The translations under genes and the position numbers were made by a program. Shown one piece after another: positions 16,949 through 27,751 of a DNA stretch of 64,000 bases (its first letter is position 1; each line of letters opens with the position of its first letter). The DNA lies in the NCBI GenBank assembly GCA_963830775.1, contig CAWHNT010000038.1, forward strand, positions 1-64,000, read 5' to 3'. The DNA comes from CAWHNT01 sp963830775. Its GTDB lineage: Bacteria > Pseudomonadota > Alphaproteobacteria > Geminicoccales > Geminicoccaceae. The notes beneath the pieces are model-generated. The model was not told the origin of the DNA and ran no database searches. It saw only the letters and a list, made by a program, of their open reading frames with translations.

Positions 16949-17953
16949 TCAGCTCGAGGCCGGTGCCTCGACCGGCAGCGGAGCGCGGCGGTCGACCGGG
17001 GCCGCGAAGTCGATCAGCGGGCCGACGGGCACGATGCCGGTCGGGTTGATGTTCCTGTGGCTCTCGTAATAGTGGTGCTTGATATGATGGAAGTTCACGG
17101 TCTCGGCGATGCCGGGGCGCTGATAGAGCTCGCGCGTGTAGGCCCACAGGTTCGGGTAGTCGACCAGGCGGTGCAGGTTGCACTTGAAGTGGCCGACATA
17201 GACCGGATCGAAGCGGACCAGGGTGGTGAACAGGCGCCAGTCGGCCTCGGTGATCCGCTCGCCCGCGAGGTAGCGCCGGTGGCCGAGCCGCTCCTCGAGC
17301 CAGTCGAGGGTCTCGAACAGGGCGGCCACCGCCTCCTCGTGCGCGTCCTGGGTGGTGGCGAAGCCCGCCTTGTAGACGCCGTTGTTGACCGTGTCGTAGA
17401 CGCGGGCGTTGACGGCGTCGATCTCGCCCCGGAGCTCCGCCGGATAGTAGTCGCCGGGGGCAGCACCGATCCCGTCGAAGGCCGAGTTCAGCATCCGGAT
17501 GATCTCGGCCGATTCGTTATTGACGATCGTGTGCCGCTTCTTGTCCCACAGCGTCGGAACGGTGACCCGGCCGGTGTAGCCGGGCTTGGCCAGCGTGTAG
17601 ATCTGGTGGAGGCAGTCGGCCTCGTTGACCGGATCCCCGGTGCAGCCGGGGCCGGGAGCGAAGGTCCAGCCCTCCTGGCCCATCAGCCAGTGCACGACCG
17701 AGACGCCGATCGCCTTCTCCAGCCCCTTGAGCTTGCGGAAGATCAGCGTCCGGTGCGCCCAGGGGCAGGCGAGCGAGACGTAGAGGTGATAGCGGCCGGG
17801 CTCGGCGACGAAGCCGCCCTCGCCGCTGGGCCCGGGCCTGCCGTCGGCCGTGATCCAGCTCCGGAACTCCGATTGGGCGCGCTCGAACCGGCCGCCGCTC
17901 TTGCCGGTGTCGTACCAGCGGTCCTGCCACTTGCCGTCGACCAGAAGTCCCAC
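16949..17953 (-). CDS. Glutathionyl-hydroquinone reductase (Xi-class GST, YqjG-like)
   Basis: A 334-residue Xi-class glutathione transferase. The active-site motif SLACPWAHR places the catalytic Cys at residue 63, as in E. coli YqjG; the C-terminal helical domain has ITEADWRLFTTLVRFDPVY, HFKCNLHRLVDYPNLWAYTREL and the conserved YYxSHxxINPTGIVP ending. These enzymes reduce glutathionyl-hydroquinones to hydroquinones. With WrbA next to it and the MhqO-like block 12 kb away, the region is rich in quinone-handling functions. Confidence 0.92.
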   Translation of the reverse strand: MGLLVDGKWQDRWYDTGKSGGRFERAQSEFRSWITADGRPGPSGEGGFVAEPGRYHLYVSLACPWAHRTLIFRKLKGLEKAIGVSVVHWLMGQEGWTFAPGPGCTGDPVNEADCLHQIYTLAKPGYTGRVTVPTLWDKKRHTIVNNESAEIIRMLNSAFDGIGAAPGDYYPAELRGEIDAVNARVYDTVNNGVYKAGFATTQDAHEEAVAALFETLDWLEERLGHRRYLAGERITEADWRLFTTLVRFDPVYVGHFKCNLHRLVDYPNLWAYTRELYQRPGIAETVNFHHIKHHYYESHRNINPTGIVPVGPLIDFAAPVDRRAPLPVEAPASS

Positions 17954-18057
17954 CGCCCACCTCCGCCCGTATACGTTCCGCCCCGGAACCTACAAACGGT
18001 TGGCCGCGGTCGGCAGTACCATGCGCCGGCCGGAGCGCAGATCAACGGCCGCGGCGG

Positions 18058-18660
18058 TCATCCCTTGAGCTTCGCGGCGATGCCGGCCACGTGGCGGCCC
18101 TGGAAGCGGGCCATGCGCAGCTCCTGCTCGGACGGCTGGCGCTCGCCCTGACCGCCCGTGATCGTAGTGGCGCCGTAGGGGCTGCCGCCCTTGATCTCGT
18201 CCAGGCCCATCTGCTCGGCACAGGAGTAGGGCAGGCCCGCATAGACCATGCCCTGGTGGAGGAAGAACGGGATCGCCGTGAGGAGGGTGACCTCCTGGCC
18301 GCCATGCTGGGTGGCCGAGCTCGAGAAGGCCGAGGCCACCTTGCCGATGAGGGCGCCCTTCATCCACAGCCCGCCGGTCTGGTCGAAGAAATTGCGCATC
18401 TGCGAGGCCATGCCGCCATAGCGGGTGCCGCAGCCGACGATGATGGCGTCGTACTGGGGCAGCTCGTCCACGGTGGCGATCGGGGCCGGCTGGTCGAGCT
18501 TCATGTGCGCGTTCCGCGCCACCTCTTCGGGCACCAGCTCCGGGACCCGCTTGACCACGGCCTCCACACCGTCGACCTCCCGTGCCCCTTCCGCGACGGC
18601 GTAGGCCATGGTCTCGATATGGCCATAGCTGCTGTAATAGAGCACAAGCACCTTGGTCAT
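18058..18660 (-). CDS. wrbA: NAD(P)H:quinone oxidoreductase, WrbA type
   Basis: A 200-residue flavodoxin-like quinone reductase: MTKVLVLYYSSYGHIETMAY is the FMN phosphate-binding loop; GTRYGGMASQMRNFFDQTGGLW and SSATQHGGQE are WrbA signatures; the C-terminal GARxxxG-like helix ends VAGIAAKLKG. It carries out two-electron reduction of quinones, avoiding semiquinones. ATG 18660 has CAGGAG 8 nt upstream. It lies 104 bp before the glutathionyl-hydroquinone reductase gene on the same strand. Confidence 0.93.
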   Translation of the reverse strand: MTKVLVLYYSSYGHIETMAYAVAEGAREVDGVEAVVKRVPELVPEEVARNAHMKLDQPAPIATVDELPQYDAIIVGCGTRYGGMASQMRNFFDQTGGLWMKGALIGKVASAFSSSATQHGGQEVTLLTAIPFFLHQGMVYAGLPYSCAEQMGLDEIKGGSPYGATTITGGQGERQPSEQELRMARFQGRHVAGIAAKLKG

Positions 18661-18811
18661 GCGGGCATCTCCTGTCCGGGCCGGCCGTCGGCGGCTGAGG
18701 TAGAACCAATCCGCGGGTGCCGCCATAAGGCAGCGCCACAACAGATCGTTTCCGCGGGCGAAACGGAGGTGGGGAAATGCGGCCTTTCCTGGGCTTGGCG
18801 GCGGAGGTGGC

Positions 18812-19954
18812 GTGACCGAAAGCGGCAGCCAGCTGGCATGGCGGTTCGTGCCGCCCGCGGAGATCGCCGGGCCGGAGCCGGGCACCGCCCGCGGCCGCCT
18901 GCAGGCGCTCACCCAGCGCTGGGGCCGGCCCGCCGCCGATGCCGTGCCGGCACCCGAGCCCGCCGACCCCGAGGCGCTGACCCGGGCCCTTGCCGGTGCC
19001 CTGCAGAACCAGGGCTCGCCCAGCCGCATCGCCGTGCTCGATCCGCCGGGCAGCGGGGCCGCCGGAGCGCTTCGGCTCCTGTCCGAGCACTGGAAGCTGC
19101 GCGTGCTGGGCCCCGAGGCGCCCCCTGCCGAGGTCGCGGCCAGGGAGCCTCTCGTCGTGCCGCGGCTGGAGCGGATGTTCCTGCGCACGCCTGCCGGGCT
19201 CGAGCGGCTGCGCACGCTGCTGGAAGCGCTCATGGAGCGGAAGGCACCCACCATCGTCGGCTGCGGCAGCTGGGCCTGGCGCTTCCTGGGTGCGGCCTAC
19301 GAGCTCGATCTCGGCTTCCCGCATCAGCTGGTGCCGGCACCGCCCACGAGTGCCCCGGCGGCTCCGACCTTGCCGGCAGCACTGGAGACCGACGATCTCT
19401 TCTGCATCCAGGCGATGCTGCTGCATGACGGGCTGGACCAGGAGGCTCTGGCCCGCCTGGTCCCGCTGCCCACGCTGGAGCTGCGGCTCCGTCTGACACG
19501 GCTGGGCGAGCTGGGCCTCACCCGCTATGGCGAGGAGGGCTGGACCGTAAGCCCAGGTGCCTACCAGGCGCTGCGCCGCGCCCTGGCCCAGGCGGGATTC
19601 TGGGTCGACGAGCTGCGCTGGCGCGGTGCCGAGCGGAGCCGGCCCCCGGCGGGTACGGCCGCCTCCTTCCACCTGGCACCGGAGCACGATGCGGGCCTCG
19701 TCCAGGCACGGCTGCGCGACGTCGCCCTCGCAAGCGCCCTGCTCGCGATCGAGCGCCCGGTCATGGTGACGGTCGAGGAGCAGCCCTGGGGCACCTGCTA
19801 CCGCATCCAGGCCGAGGCGGCCCAGGCGGGGCTGGCGGCACGGCTCACGAGCGATCTCACCGTCCGCGGCAAGGCCCTGCTCCTGGGCCTGGGCTACCGC
19901 CTGGCCGCATCCCCGGCCGGTGCCGAGGCTGGACGGGCGCAAGCGCGCGACTAG
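18812..19954 (+). CDS. Unrecognised protein, 380 aa
   Basis: GTG start with GGAGG 5 nt upstream, so expression is likely. I recognise no family. The N-terminal 140 residues are Pro/Ala/Arg-rich but contain ordered pieces (GRLQALTQRWGRPAADA; IAVLDPPGSGAAGALRLL; LERLRTLLEALMERKAPTIV). Residues about 195-250 (LEARLVPLPTLELRLRLTRL-like, GELGLTRYGEEGWTVSPGAY) resemble a winged helix. No signal peptide and no membrane helix. It is divergent from wrbA, and ends 38 nt before ridA, so it may be co-transcribed with ridA. Confidence 0.6.
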   Translation: MTESGSQLAWRFVPPAEIAGPEPGTARGRLQALTQRWGRPAADAVPAPEPADPEALTRALAGALQNQGSPSRIAVLDPPGSGAAGALRLLSEHWKLRVLGPEAPPAEVAAREPLVVPRLERMFLRTPAGLERLRTLLEALMERKAPTIVGCGSWAWRFLGAAYELDLGFPHQLVPAPPTSAPAAPTLPAALETDDLFCIQAMLLHDGLDQEALARLVPLPTLELRLRLTRLGELGLTRYGEEGWTVSPGAYQALRRALAQAGFWVDELRWRGAERSRPPAGTAASFHLAPEHDAGLVQARLRDVALASALLAIERPVMVTVEEQPWGTCYRIQAEAAQAGLAARLTSDLTVRGKALLLGLGYRLAASPAGAEAGRAQARD

Positions 19955-19992
19955 ATTGCCGGCCGCCTTTGGCCGCAACGGGGAGGAAACCC

Positions 19993-20451
19993 ATGTCGAT
20001 CGAGCAGCGCGTGAAGGACCTGGGCATCGAGCTGCCGGCCGTGACCCCGCCGGTCGCGACCTACGTCAACGCCGTCCGCACCGGCAACCTGCTCTTCCTC
20101 TCGGGCAAGATCCCGGTGACCGCGGACGGGCAGATGCTCAAGGGCAAGGTCGGGGCCGACGTCAGCACCGAGGAGGCCGCCCGCCACGCCCGTCTGGTGG
20201 GCTTGCACCTGATCGCGGTGATGCGGCACGAGCTCGGCAGCCTCGACAAGGTGCGGCGGGTGGTGAAGCTGCTCGGCATGGTCAATGCCGTGCCCGAGTA
20301 TGGCGAGCAGCCCAAGGTGATCAACGGCTGCTCCGACCTCATGGTCGAGGTGTTCGAGGACAAAGGCCGCCACGCCCGCTCGGCCATCGGCGTCGGCAGC
20401 CTGCCGCTCGGCGTGACGGTGGAGATCGAGGCCATCGTCGAGGTGGAGTGA
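19993..20451 (+). CDS. RidA family protein (YjgF/YER057c/UK114)
   Basis: A 152-residue RidA-fold protein: LPAVTPPVATYVNAVRTGNLLFLSG is the first strand pair, and VVKLLGMVNAVPEY, QPKVINGCSDLMVEVFEDKGRHARSAIGVGSLPLG is the conserved trimer-interface block with the Arg that contacts substrate. RidA proteins deaminate reactive enamine/imine intermediates from PLP enzymes; this longer variant belongs to the family often annotated as RidA-like of unknown substrate. ATG 19993 has GGGAGGAAACCC upstream. Confidence 0.9.
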   Translation: MSIEQRVKDLGIELPAVTPPVATYVNAVRTGNLLFLSGKIPVTADGQMLKGKVGADVSTEEAARHARLVGLHLIAVMRHELGSLDKVRRVVKLLGMVNAVPEYGEQPKVINGCSDLMVEVFEDKGRHARSAIGVGSLPLGVTVEIEAIVEVE

Positions 20452-20474
20452 GGGCTCTGCTGCACACCAGGCTC

Positions 20475-20497
20475 GGCCGGGGTTATCCGCCCCGGTC
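20475..20497. terminator. Possible terminator hairpin after ridA
   Basis: GGCCGGGG and CCCCGGTC pair around a 7-nt loop (TTATCCG), eight base pairs including one G-U, 24 nt after the ridA stop. No U-run follows, so intrinsic termination is uncertain. Confidence 0.35.
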
Positions 20498-20559
20498 AGG
20501 TCCCGGTGCTCCTGCGTTAGCTCAGGTCCATTGCGCCCAGAGTGCACAAGACCATCACT

Positions 20560-20650
20560 TTGGCAAGTGATTTATATTACAGTTCGGGCTCTTGGAATTT
20601 GTGTTATAAGCCATACTTAATCGTCAAGAATATTTGAGAAGTAAAGGCAA
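20560..20650 (+). promoter_or_regulatory. AT-rich leader with promoter-like boxes
   Basis: About 90 bases of markedly AT-rich sequence in otherwise GC-rich DNA. TTGGAA followed 16 nt later by TACTTA gives a plausible -35/-10 pair on the + strand, preceded by A/T tracts that could act as an UP element. The next start with a strong ribosome site is the 58-codon ORF at 20710. Confidence 0.4.
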
Positions 20651-20709
20651 GGCGACGAGCAGCTCGACATCGTGCTTGGGCGGCGACGTCGTAAAAGGAG
20701 GAGTGTTCG

Positions 20710-20886
20710 ATGTCCCTGTCGGTTGCGGATAACGTCCTTCGCTGCGTACGGAAATTCGGAGCGGTACCGGCTGCCTCGGCAAGCCATTCCGGGCCGAGAT
20801 GGAGGTCCAACTCCCGGCCCGAGCCGGTCGCCAAGCCGGTCGAGAGCGAGAAGGTGGCCGTCGTTCAGGAGCGGGAAGCCGCCTAA
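20710..20886 (+). CDS. Small unannotated ORF, 58 aa
   Basis: ATG 20710 is preceded by AAAGGAGGAG at 6 nt, one of the strongest Shine-Dalgarno sequences in the window. The product starts MSLSVADNVLRCVRKFGAVP and ends KPVESEKVAVVQEREAA; it is basic in the middle and acidic at the end, with no membrane segment. It follows an AT-rich leader. Its stop overlaps the stop of the convergent sugar dehydrogenase gene by 3 nt. No family recognised; it may be a small regulatory protein. Confidence 0.5.
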   Translation: MSLSVADNVLRCVRKFGAVPAASASHSGPRWRSNSRPEPVAKPVESEKVAVVQEREAA

Positions 20887-22019
20887 CCCGCCTCCGCCGC
20901 CGGCTCCAGCCGGTAGACGCTGCCCGGGTTCTCGTCGGTGACGATGTAGATGAGGCCGTCGGGTCCCTCGCGGATGTCGCGGATGCGGCCGAGCTCGCCT
21001 TCGAGGAAGCGCTCCTCCTTCACCACCTTGTTGTCGGCGTCGAGGTCTAGGCGGCTCACCAGCTCGAACTTGAGCGCGCCGACCAGGAGGTCGCCCTTCC
21101 AGCCGGGGAACCGGTCGCCGGTGTAGAACATCATGCCGGACGGGGCGATCGACGGGTCCCAGTAGAAGAGCGGGAACTCGACACCCGGGGCGGTCTGCCG
21201 GCCGCTGCCGATGGTGGTTCCGCTGTAATTGACCCCGTAGGCGACCTCGGGCCAGCCATAGTTGGCGCCGGGCTTTAGGACGTTGATCTCGTCACCGCCG
21301 CGAGCACCGTGCTCCTGCTCCCAGATCTCGCCCGTGGCCGGATTGAAGGCGAGACCTTGCGGGTTGCGGTGGCCGTAGCTGAAGATCTCGGGCTGCACAC
21401 CGTCGCGGCCCACGAAGGGGTTGTCCGGCGGGGCCGCACCGTCGGTCGTGATCCGCAGCACCTTGCCCAGGTGGGTGGAGAGGTCCTGCGCCAGCTCGCG
21501 GCGGGTCGAGCGCTCGCCCATGGTGAGGTAGAGCGTGCCGTCGCGGCCCCAGGCGAAGCGCGAGCCGAAATGCTTGGTGCTGGGGATCAGGGGCTTGGCC
21601 TCGAAGATCACCTTCTGCTCGGCGAGGCCTTCCGGCGCGTACCGGGCCCGCATGACCCGGGTGGTCGTGAGCTCGCCGTCGGCGTGGGAATAGGAGAGAT
21701 AGATCCTGCGATTCTCGGCGAACCCGGGGTCGAGGGTGACGTCGAGCAGGCTGCCCTGGTCGCGGCCCATGACCTCGGGCGTGCCGGCGATCGGAGCCTC
21801 GCGCAGGCTGCCGTTCTCGATCAGCCGCAAGGCACCGTTCTTCTCGGTCACCAGCATCCCGCCATCGGGGAGGAAGGTCAGGGCCCAGGGCTCCTCGAGC
21901 CCGCCTGCCACCTCGACCACCCGGAAGGTAGCGGCCTCGGTCCGCACCGTTCCCTGCGGGGCCGCATGGGCGCAGCCGCTGCCGACAAGGGCGGCAAGGC
22001 AGTAGCCGAGAAGACGCAT
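20883..22019 (-). CDS. PQQ-dependent sugar dehydrogenase-like protein (soluble aldose dehydrogenase family)
   Basis: A 378-residue secreted beta-propeller. MRLLGYCLAALVGSGCAHAA is a signal peptide with a lipobox-like GC. The mature part carries family landmarks: GLEEPWALTFLPDGGMLVTE, GRDQGSLLDVTLDPGF, GSRFAWGRDGTLYLTMGER, FSYGHRNPQGLAFNP, WEQEHGARGGDEIN and GANYGWP, which supply the catalytic His/Arg and calcium/PQQ contacts. Substrates are usually aldoses, and PQQ must be supplied. I chose ATG 22019 because the leader begins there; an earlier in-frame ATG gives no sensible N-terminus. Confidence 0.9.
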   Translation of the reverse strand: MRLLGYCLAALVGSGCAHAAPQGTVRTEAATFRVVEVAGGLEEPWALTFLPDGGMLVTEKNGALRLIENGSLREAPIAGTPEVMGRDQGSLLDVTLDPGFAENRRIYLSYSHADGELTTTRVMRARYAPEGLAEQKVIFEAKPLIPSTKHFGSRFAWGRDGTLYLTMGERSTRRELAQDLSTHLGKVLRITTDGAAPPDNPFVGRDGVQPEIFSYGHRNPQGLAFNPATGEIWEQEHGARGGDEINVLKPGANYGWPEVAYGVNYSGTTIGSGRQTAPGVEFPLFYWDPSIAPSGMMFYTGDRFPGWKGDLLVGALKFELVSRLDLDADNKVVKEERFLEGELGRIRDIREGPDGLIYIVTDENPGSVYRLEPAAEAG

Positions 22020-22211
22020 GATCGGTCCCGTTCCTGGCTGAACAGCCCTTGAACTGGTGGCCTCCTCGCACGTTTCCATTGACGACGGCGTGAGCGGCGA
22101 CGCTGTCGGCTACCTTACCTGCGATGCAGGTCCGTTACACGGCGTTGAAAGCTGTTGCAGCGCTGCGACATGGACTACTGTTTGCATTCGGAGCGCAGGC
22201 TCGGGTCTGGG

Positions 22212-25323
<3,112 letters not shown>

Positions 25324-25386
25324 GGCGGCTGCAACCTTTCCCCATCGTGACGCTTTATTGAGATACGTCGCGTCAGGGGCAATGGC

Positions 25387-25848
25387 ATGGGAACGGAGGC
25401 AGGCCCGAAGCGTGTGCTTCTGGTCGAGGACGAGCCAGTGGTGGCGATGGATCTGGAGATGATCCTGCGCGGCGCCGGCTACGTGGTGGTCGGGCCGGCG
25501 ACGAGGCTTGCTGAGGCCATGTGCATGGCCGAGGAGGAAACGCTCGATGGCGCCGTCCTCGACGTCAATCTCGGTGGCGAGCGGGTCTTCAGCGTCGCCG
25601 AGGCACTGGCGAGACGGAACGTGCCGTTCGTGTTCGTGACCGGCTACGACCGCAGCATCCTGCCCGACGGGCTGGCCCAGCGGCCGCTGGTGCGCAAGCC
25701 CTACGTCGCACGCTCCATCCTGACCAAGCTGCAGGAGATGTTCCGTTCCCTCTCCGAGCTGCCGAAGCCCCGTTGCCATGAGGCACGCCGCACGGGGCAG
25801 GGCGGTGACAGGGCTGGGGCACGATCGCTTCCGGCACGAGAACCGTGA
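25387..25848 (+). CDS. Single-domain response regulator (CheY-like receiver)
   Basis: A 153-residue receiver: acidic pocket VLLVEDEPVVAMDLEMIL, phospho-acceptor Asp59 in GAVLDVNLGG, conserved Thr in FVFVTGYD and Lys in PLVRKPY. The FVFVTGYD-x-x-x-LP and RKPY pattern is that of receivers that partner HWE kinases in alphaproteobacteria. The last 25 residues overlap the CheB gene in another frame and may not be structured. It follows the kinase fusion by 63 nt, so the two are a likely two-component pair. Confidence 0.9.
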   Translation: MGTEAGPKRVLLVEDEPVVAMDLEMILRGAGYVVVGPATRLAEAMCMAEEETLDGAVLDVNLGGERVFSVAEALARRNVPFVFVTGYDRSILPDGLAQRPLVRKPYVARSILTKLQEMFRSLSELPKPRCHEARRTGQGGDRAGARSLPAREP

Positions 25849-26816
25849 CATCGTCGTCATCGGCGCGTCGGCCGGGGGGCTCGACGCGATCCGCACCCTG
25901 CTCGGTGCGCTCCCGCCCGACCTGCCGGCTGCGATCTTCGTCGTCATCCATCGCGGCACGCGCGAGCCCAACCTGCTGCCGGACATCCTCGGGGCCGCGT
26001 CGCGCCTGCCGGTCGTCTCGGCCGTTGAGGGCAGACACACCAGCGCGGCAACGTATTGCTGGCACCCACCGATCGGCACCTGCTCGTGGGCCGCGATCAC
26101 TGCATGTGCGGCGGGGGCCGCGCGAGAATCGCGCCCGCCCGGCGATCGACCCCTTGTTCCGATCGGCCGCTGTGCATTGCTCGACCCGCGTGATCGCGGT
26201 CGTCCTGAGCGGGATGCTCGATGACGGCACGGCCGGGCTGCTCGCGGTCAAGAACTGCGGCGGGCTGGCCATCGTCCAGGAGCCCTCCGACGCGCTCTAT
26301 CCCGAGATGCCGCTGAACGCGATCCAGCATGTCACCGTCGATCACGTGCTTCCCGTTGGGCGCATGGCCGGGCTCCTGGTCGAGCTCGCGGCCACACCAA
26401 GGCCACCGGCGGTCGAGCCGCCGGAGGATGTCAGATTGGAGGCGATGATCCCAGCCCTGGAGATTGGGGACACTGCCGGTAGGTTCGGCGTGCCCTCGCC
26501 CCTGACCTGCCCCGACTGTCACGGCACCATCTACGAGATCCAGGACGGTGGCCTCCTGCGCTATCGCTGCCATACCGGCCATGCCTTCACGCTCGAATCG
26601 ATGCGTGCTTCCCAGACCGAGGCATGGGAACGGGCGCTCTATGGCGGCCTGCGCGCGCAGGAGGAGCAGGCCTTTCTGGCACGCAGGGTTGCCGCCGACT
26701 TGCGGCAGCGCGGCGACGTGCGGGGTGCGGGCGCGCTCGAGCAGCGGGCCCAGAGCTACGAGGAAGGTGCCGACACGCTGCGACGGCTGCTGGCGGTGGG
26801 AGGGAACGGAGGATGA
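25805..26816 (+). CDS. CheB-type methylesterase with C-terminal zinc-ribbon-like domain (two one-base deletions)
   Basis: CheB catalytic residues are present: Ser in VVIGASAGGLDAIRTLL, His in FVVIHRGTREPN, Asp in VVLSGMLDDGTAG. The C-terminus carries a CxxC...CxxGH motif (LTCPDCHGTIYEI; LRYRCHTGHAFTLES) seen in many stand-alone CheB proteins. The middle is in three frames: one base is missing near 26031 (EGQTHQRGNVLLAPTDRHLL after repair) and another near 26101 (GRD-H-V-HVRRGPREN after repair). GTG 25805 is a better start than ATG 25778. The stop overlaps the sigma-factor start as ATGA. Confidence 0.75.
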
Positions 26817-27751
26817 GCAGGCGGGAAACCGATCCGCGCGAGCAGGTGCTGCCGCTGGTGCCGCAGCTCCGCGCCTACGCGCGTGCCCTCGCGACCCGCA
26901 ACCCGGACCTCGCCGACGATCTGGTCCAGGACACGCTGATGCTGGCACTCCAGGCGTGGCAAAGCTTCACCCCGGGTACCAACCTCAAGGGCTGGCTGTT
27001 CCAGATCCTGCACAACCGCTTTCACAGCGTGATCAGCCGCAAGCACGTGAAGTCTGAAGTCGCGAGCGACAATCTGGAGTGGTTGGCCACGGTGCCGGCG
27101 CACCAGGAAAAGCAGCCGGAAGTGTCGGAGTTCAAGGTTGCGTTCGCACATCTGAGCCCGAACCACCGCGAGGCGCTCGTGCTGCACGCCATCCACGGCC
27201 TGCCTTACGAGAGAATTGCGGAGATTTGCGGCTGCGAGGTCGGCACGGTGAAGAGCCGGATCAACCGTGCCCGCAACCAGCTGAAGGAGATGCTTCTGGG
27301 CGAGGGCGAGAAGGCGCGCTCGTTGCGCAGCCCACCCCCGGTCACCTGGCGCAAGCCCAGGCGCCCGAAGGCACCGCTACCCGCCGTGCTGAAGCTCAGC
27401 CCGAATGCTGAAGCGACACCCGCCGCCGTCCTCATCCAGCCCAAGGCGATGCCGGCCTGGCGGCTGCCGTGGGTAGCCGACGCCGAGCGGGAGATCGCCC
27501 GGGCGGAGGTCCAGCTGACGAGGCATCGCCAGATCGTGACGCGCCTCTCCGCCGTAGGCATGGTGGTGGCGGGTGCGGAAGCGGCATTGCAGCTGGCCGA
27601 GCGCCGGCTGGTGCTGCTCAACACGCACCGGCAGCATCTTCTGGAGACCGGGACGTCACTCAGGCAGCAGCAGGATCTGCCGCTCATGCCAGCCGCTCAG
27701 GAGGGCGCCGGGTCTTTCCCGAACCGCTCGGCGATCTCGCTGGCCGCGTAA
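26813..27751 (+). CDS. ECF RNA polymerase sigma factor with C-terminal helical extension
   Basis: A 312-residue sigma-70-family factor. Region 2 is NPDLADDLVQDTLMLALQAW and region 4 is LSPNHREALVLHAIHGLPYE with the HTH ERIAEICGCEVGTVKSRINRA, resembling the alphaproteobacterial general-stress ECF group. After residue 165 comes a Pro-rich linker and a helical domain (REIARAEVQLTRHRQIVTRL; AALQLAERRLVLLNTHRQHL) that looks like a small orphan protein family of rhizobia and methylobacteria, here fused. Overlaps cheB by 4 nt; the last 18 codons overlap the convergent hydantoinase gene. Confidence 0.87.
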   Translation: MSRRETDPREQVLPLVPQLRAYARALATRNPDLADDLVQDTLMLALQAWQSFTPGTNLKGWLFQILHNRFHSVISRKHVKSEVASDNLEWLATVPAHQEKQPEVSEFKVAFAHLSPNHREALVLHAIHGLPYERIAEICGCEVGTVKSRINRARNQLKEMLLGEGEKARSLRSPPPVTWRKPRRPKAPLPAVLKLSPNAEATPAAVLIQPKAMPAWRLPWVADAEREIARAEVQLTRHRQIVTRLSAVGMVVAGAEAALQLAERRLVLLNTHRQHLLETGTSLRQQQDLPLMPAAQEGAGSFPNRSAISLAA

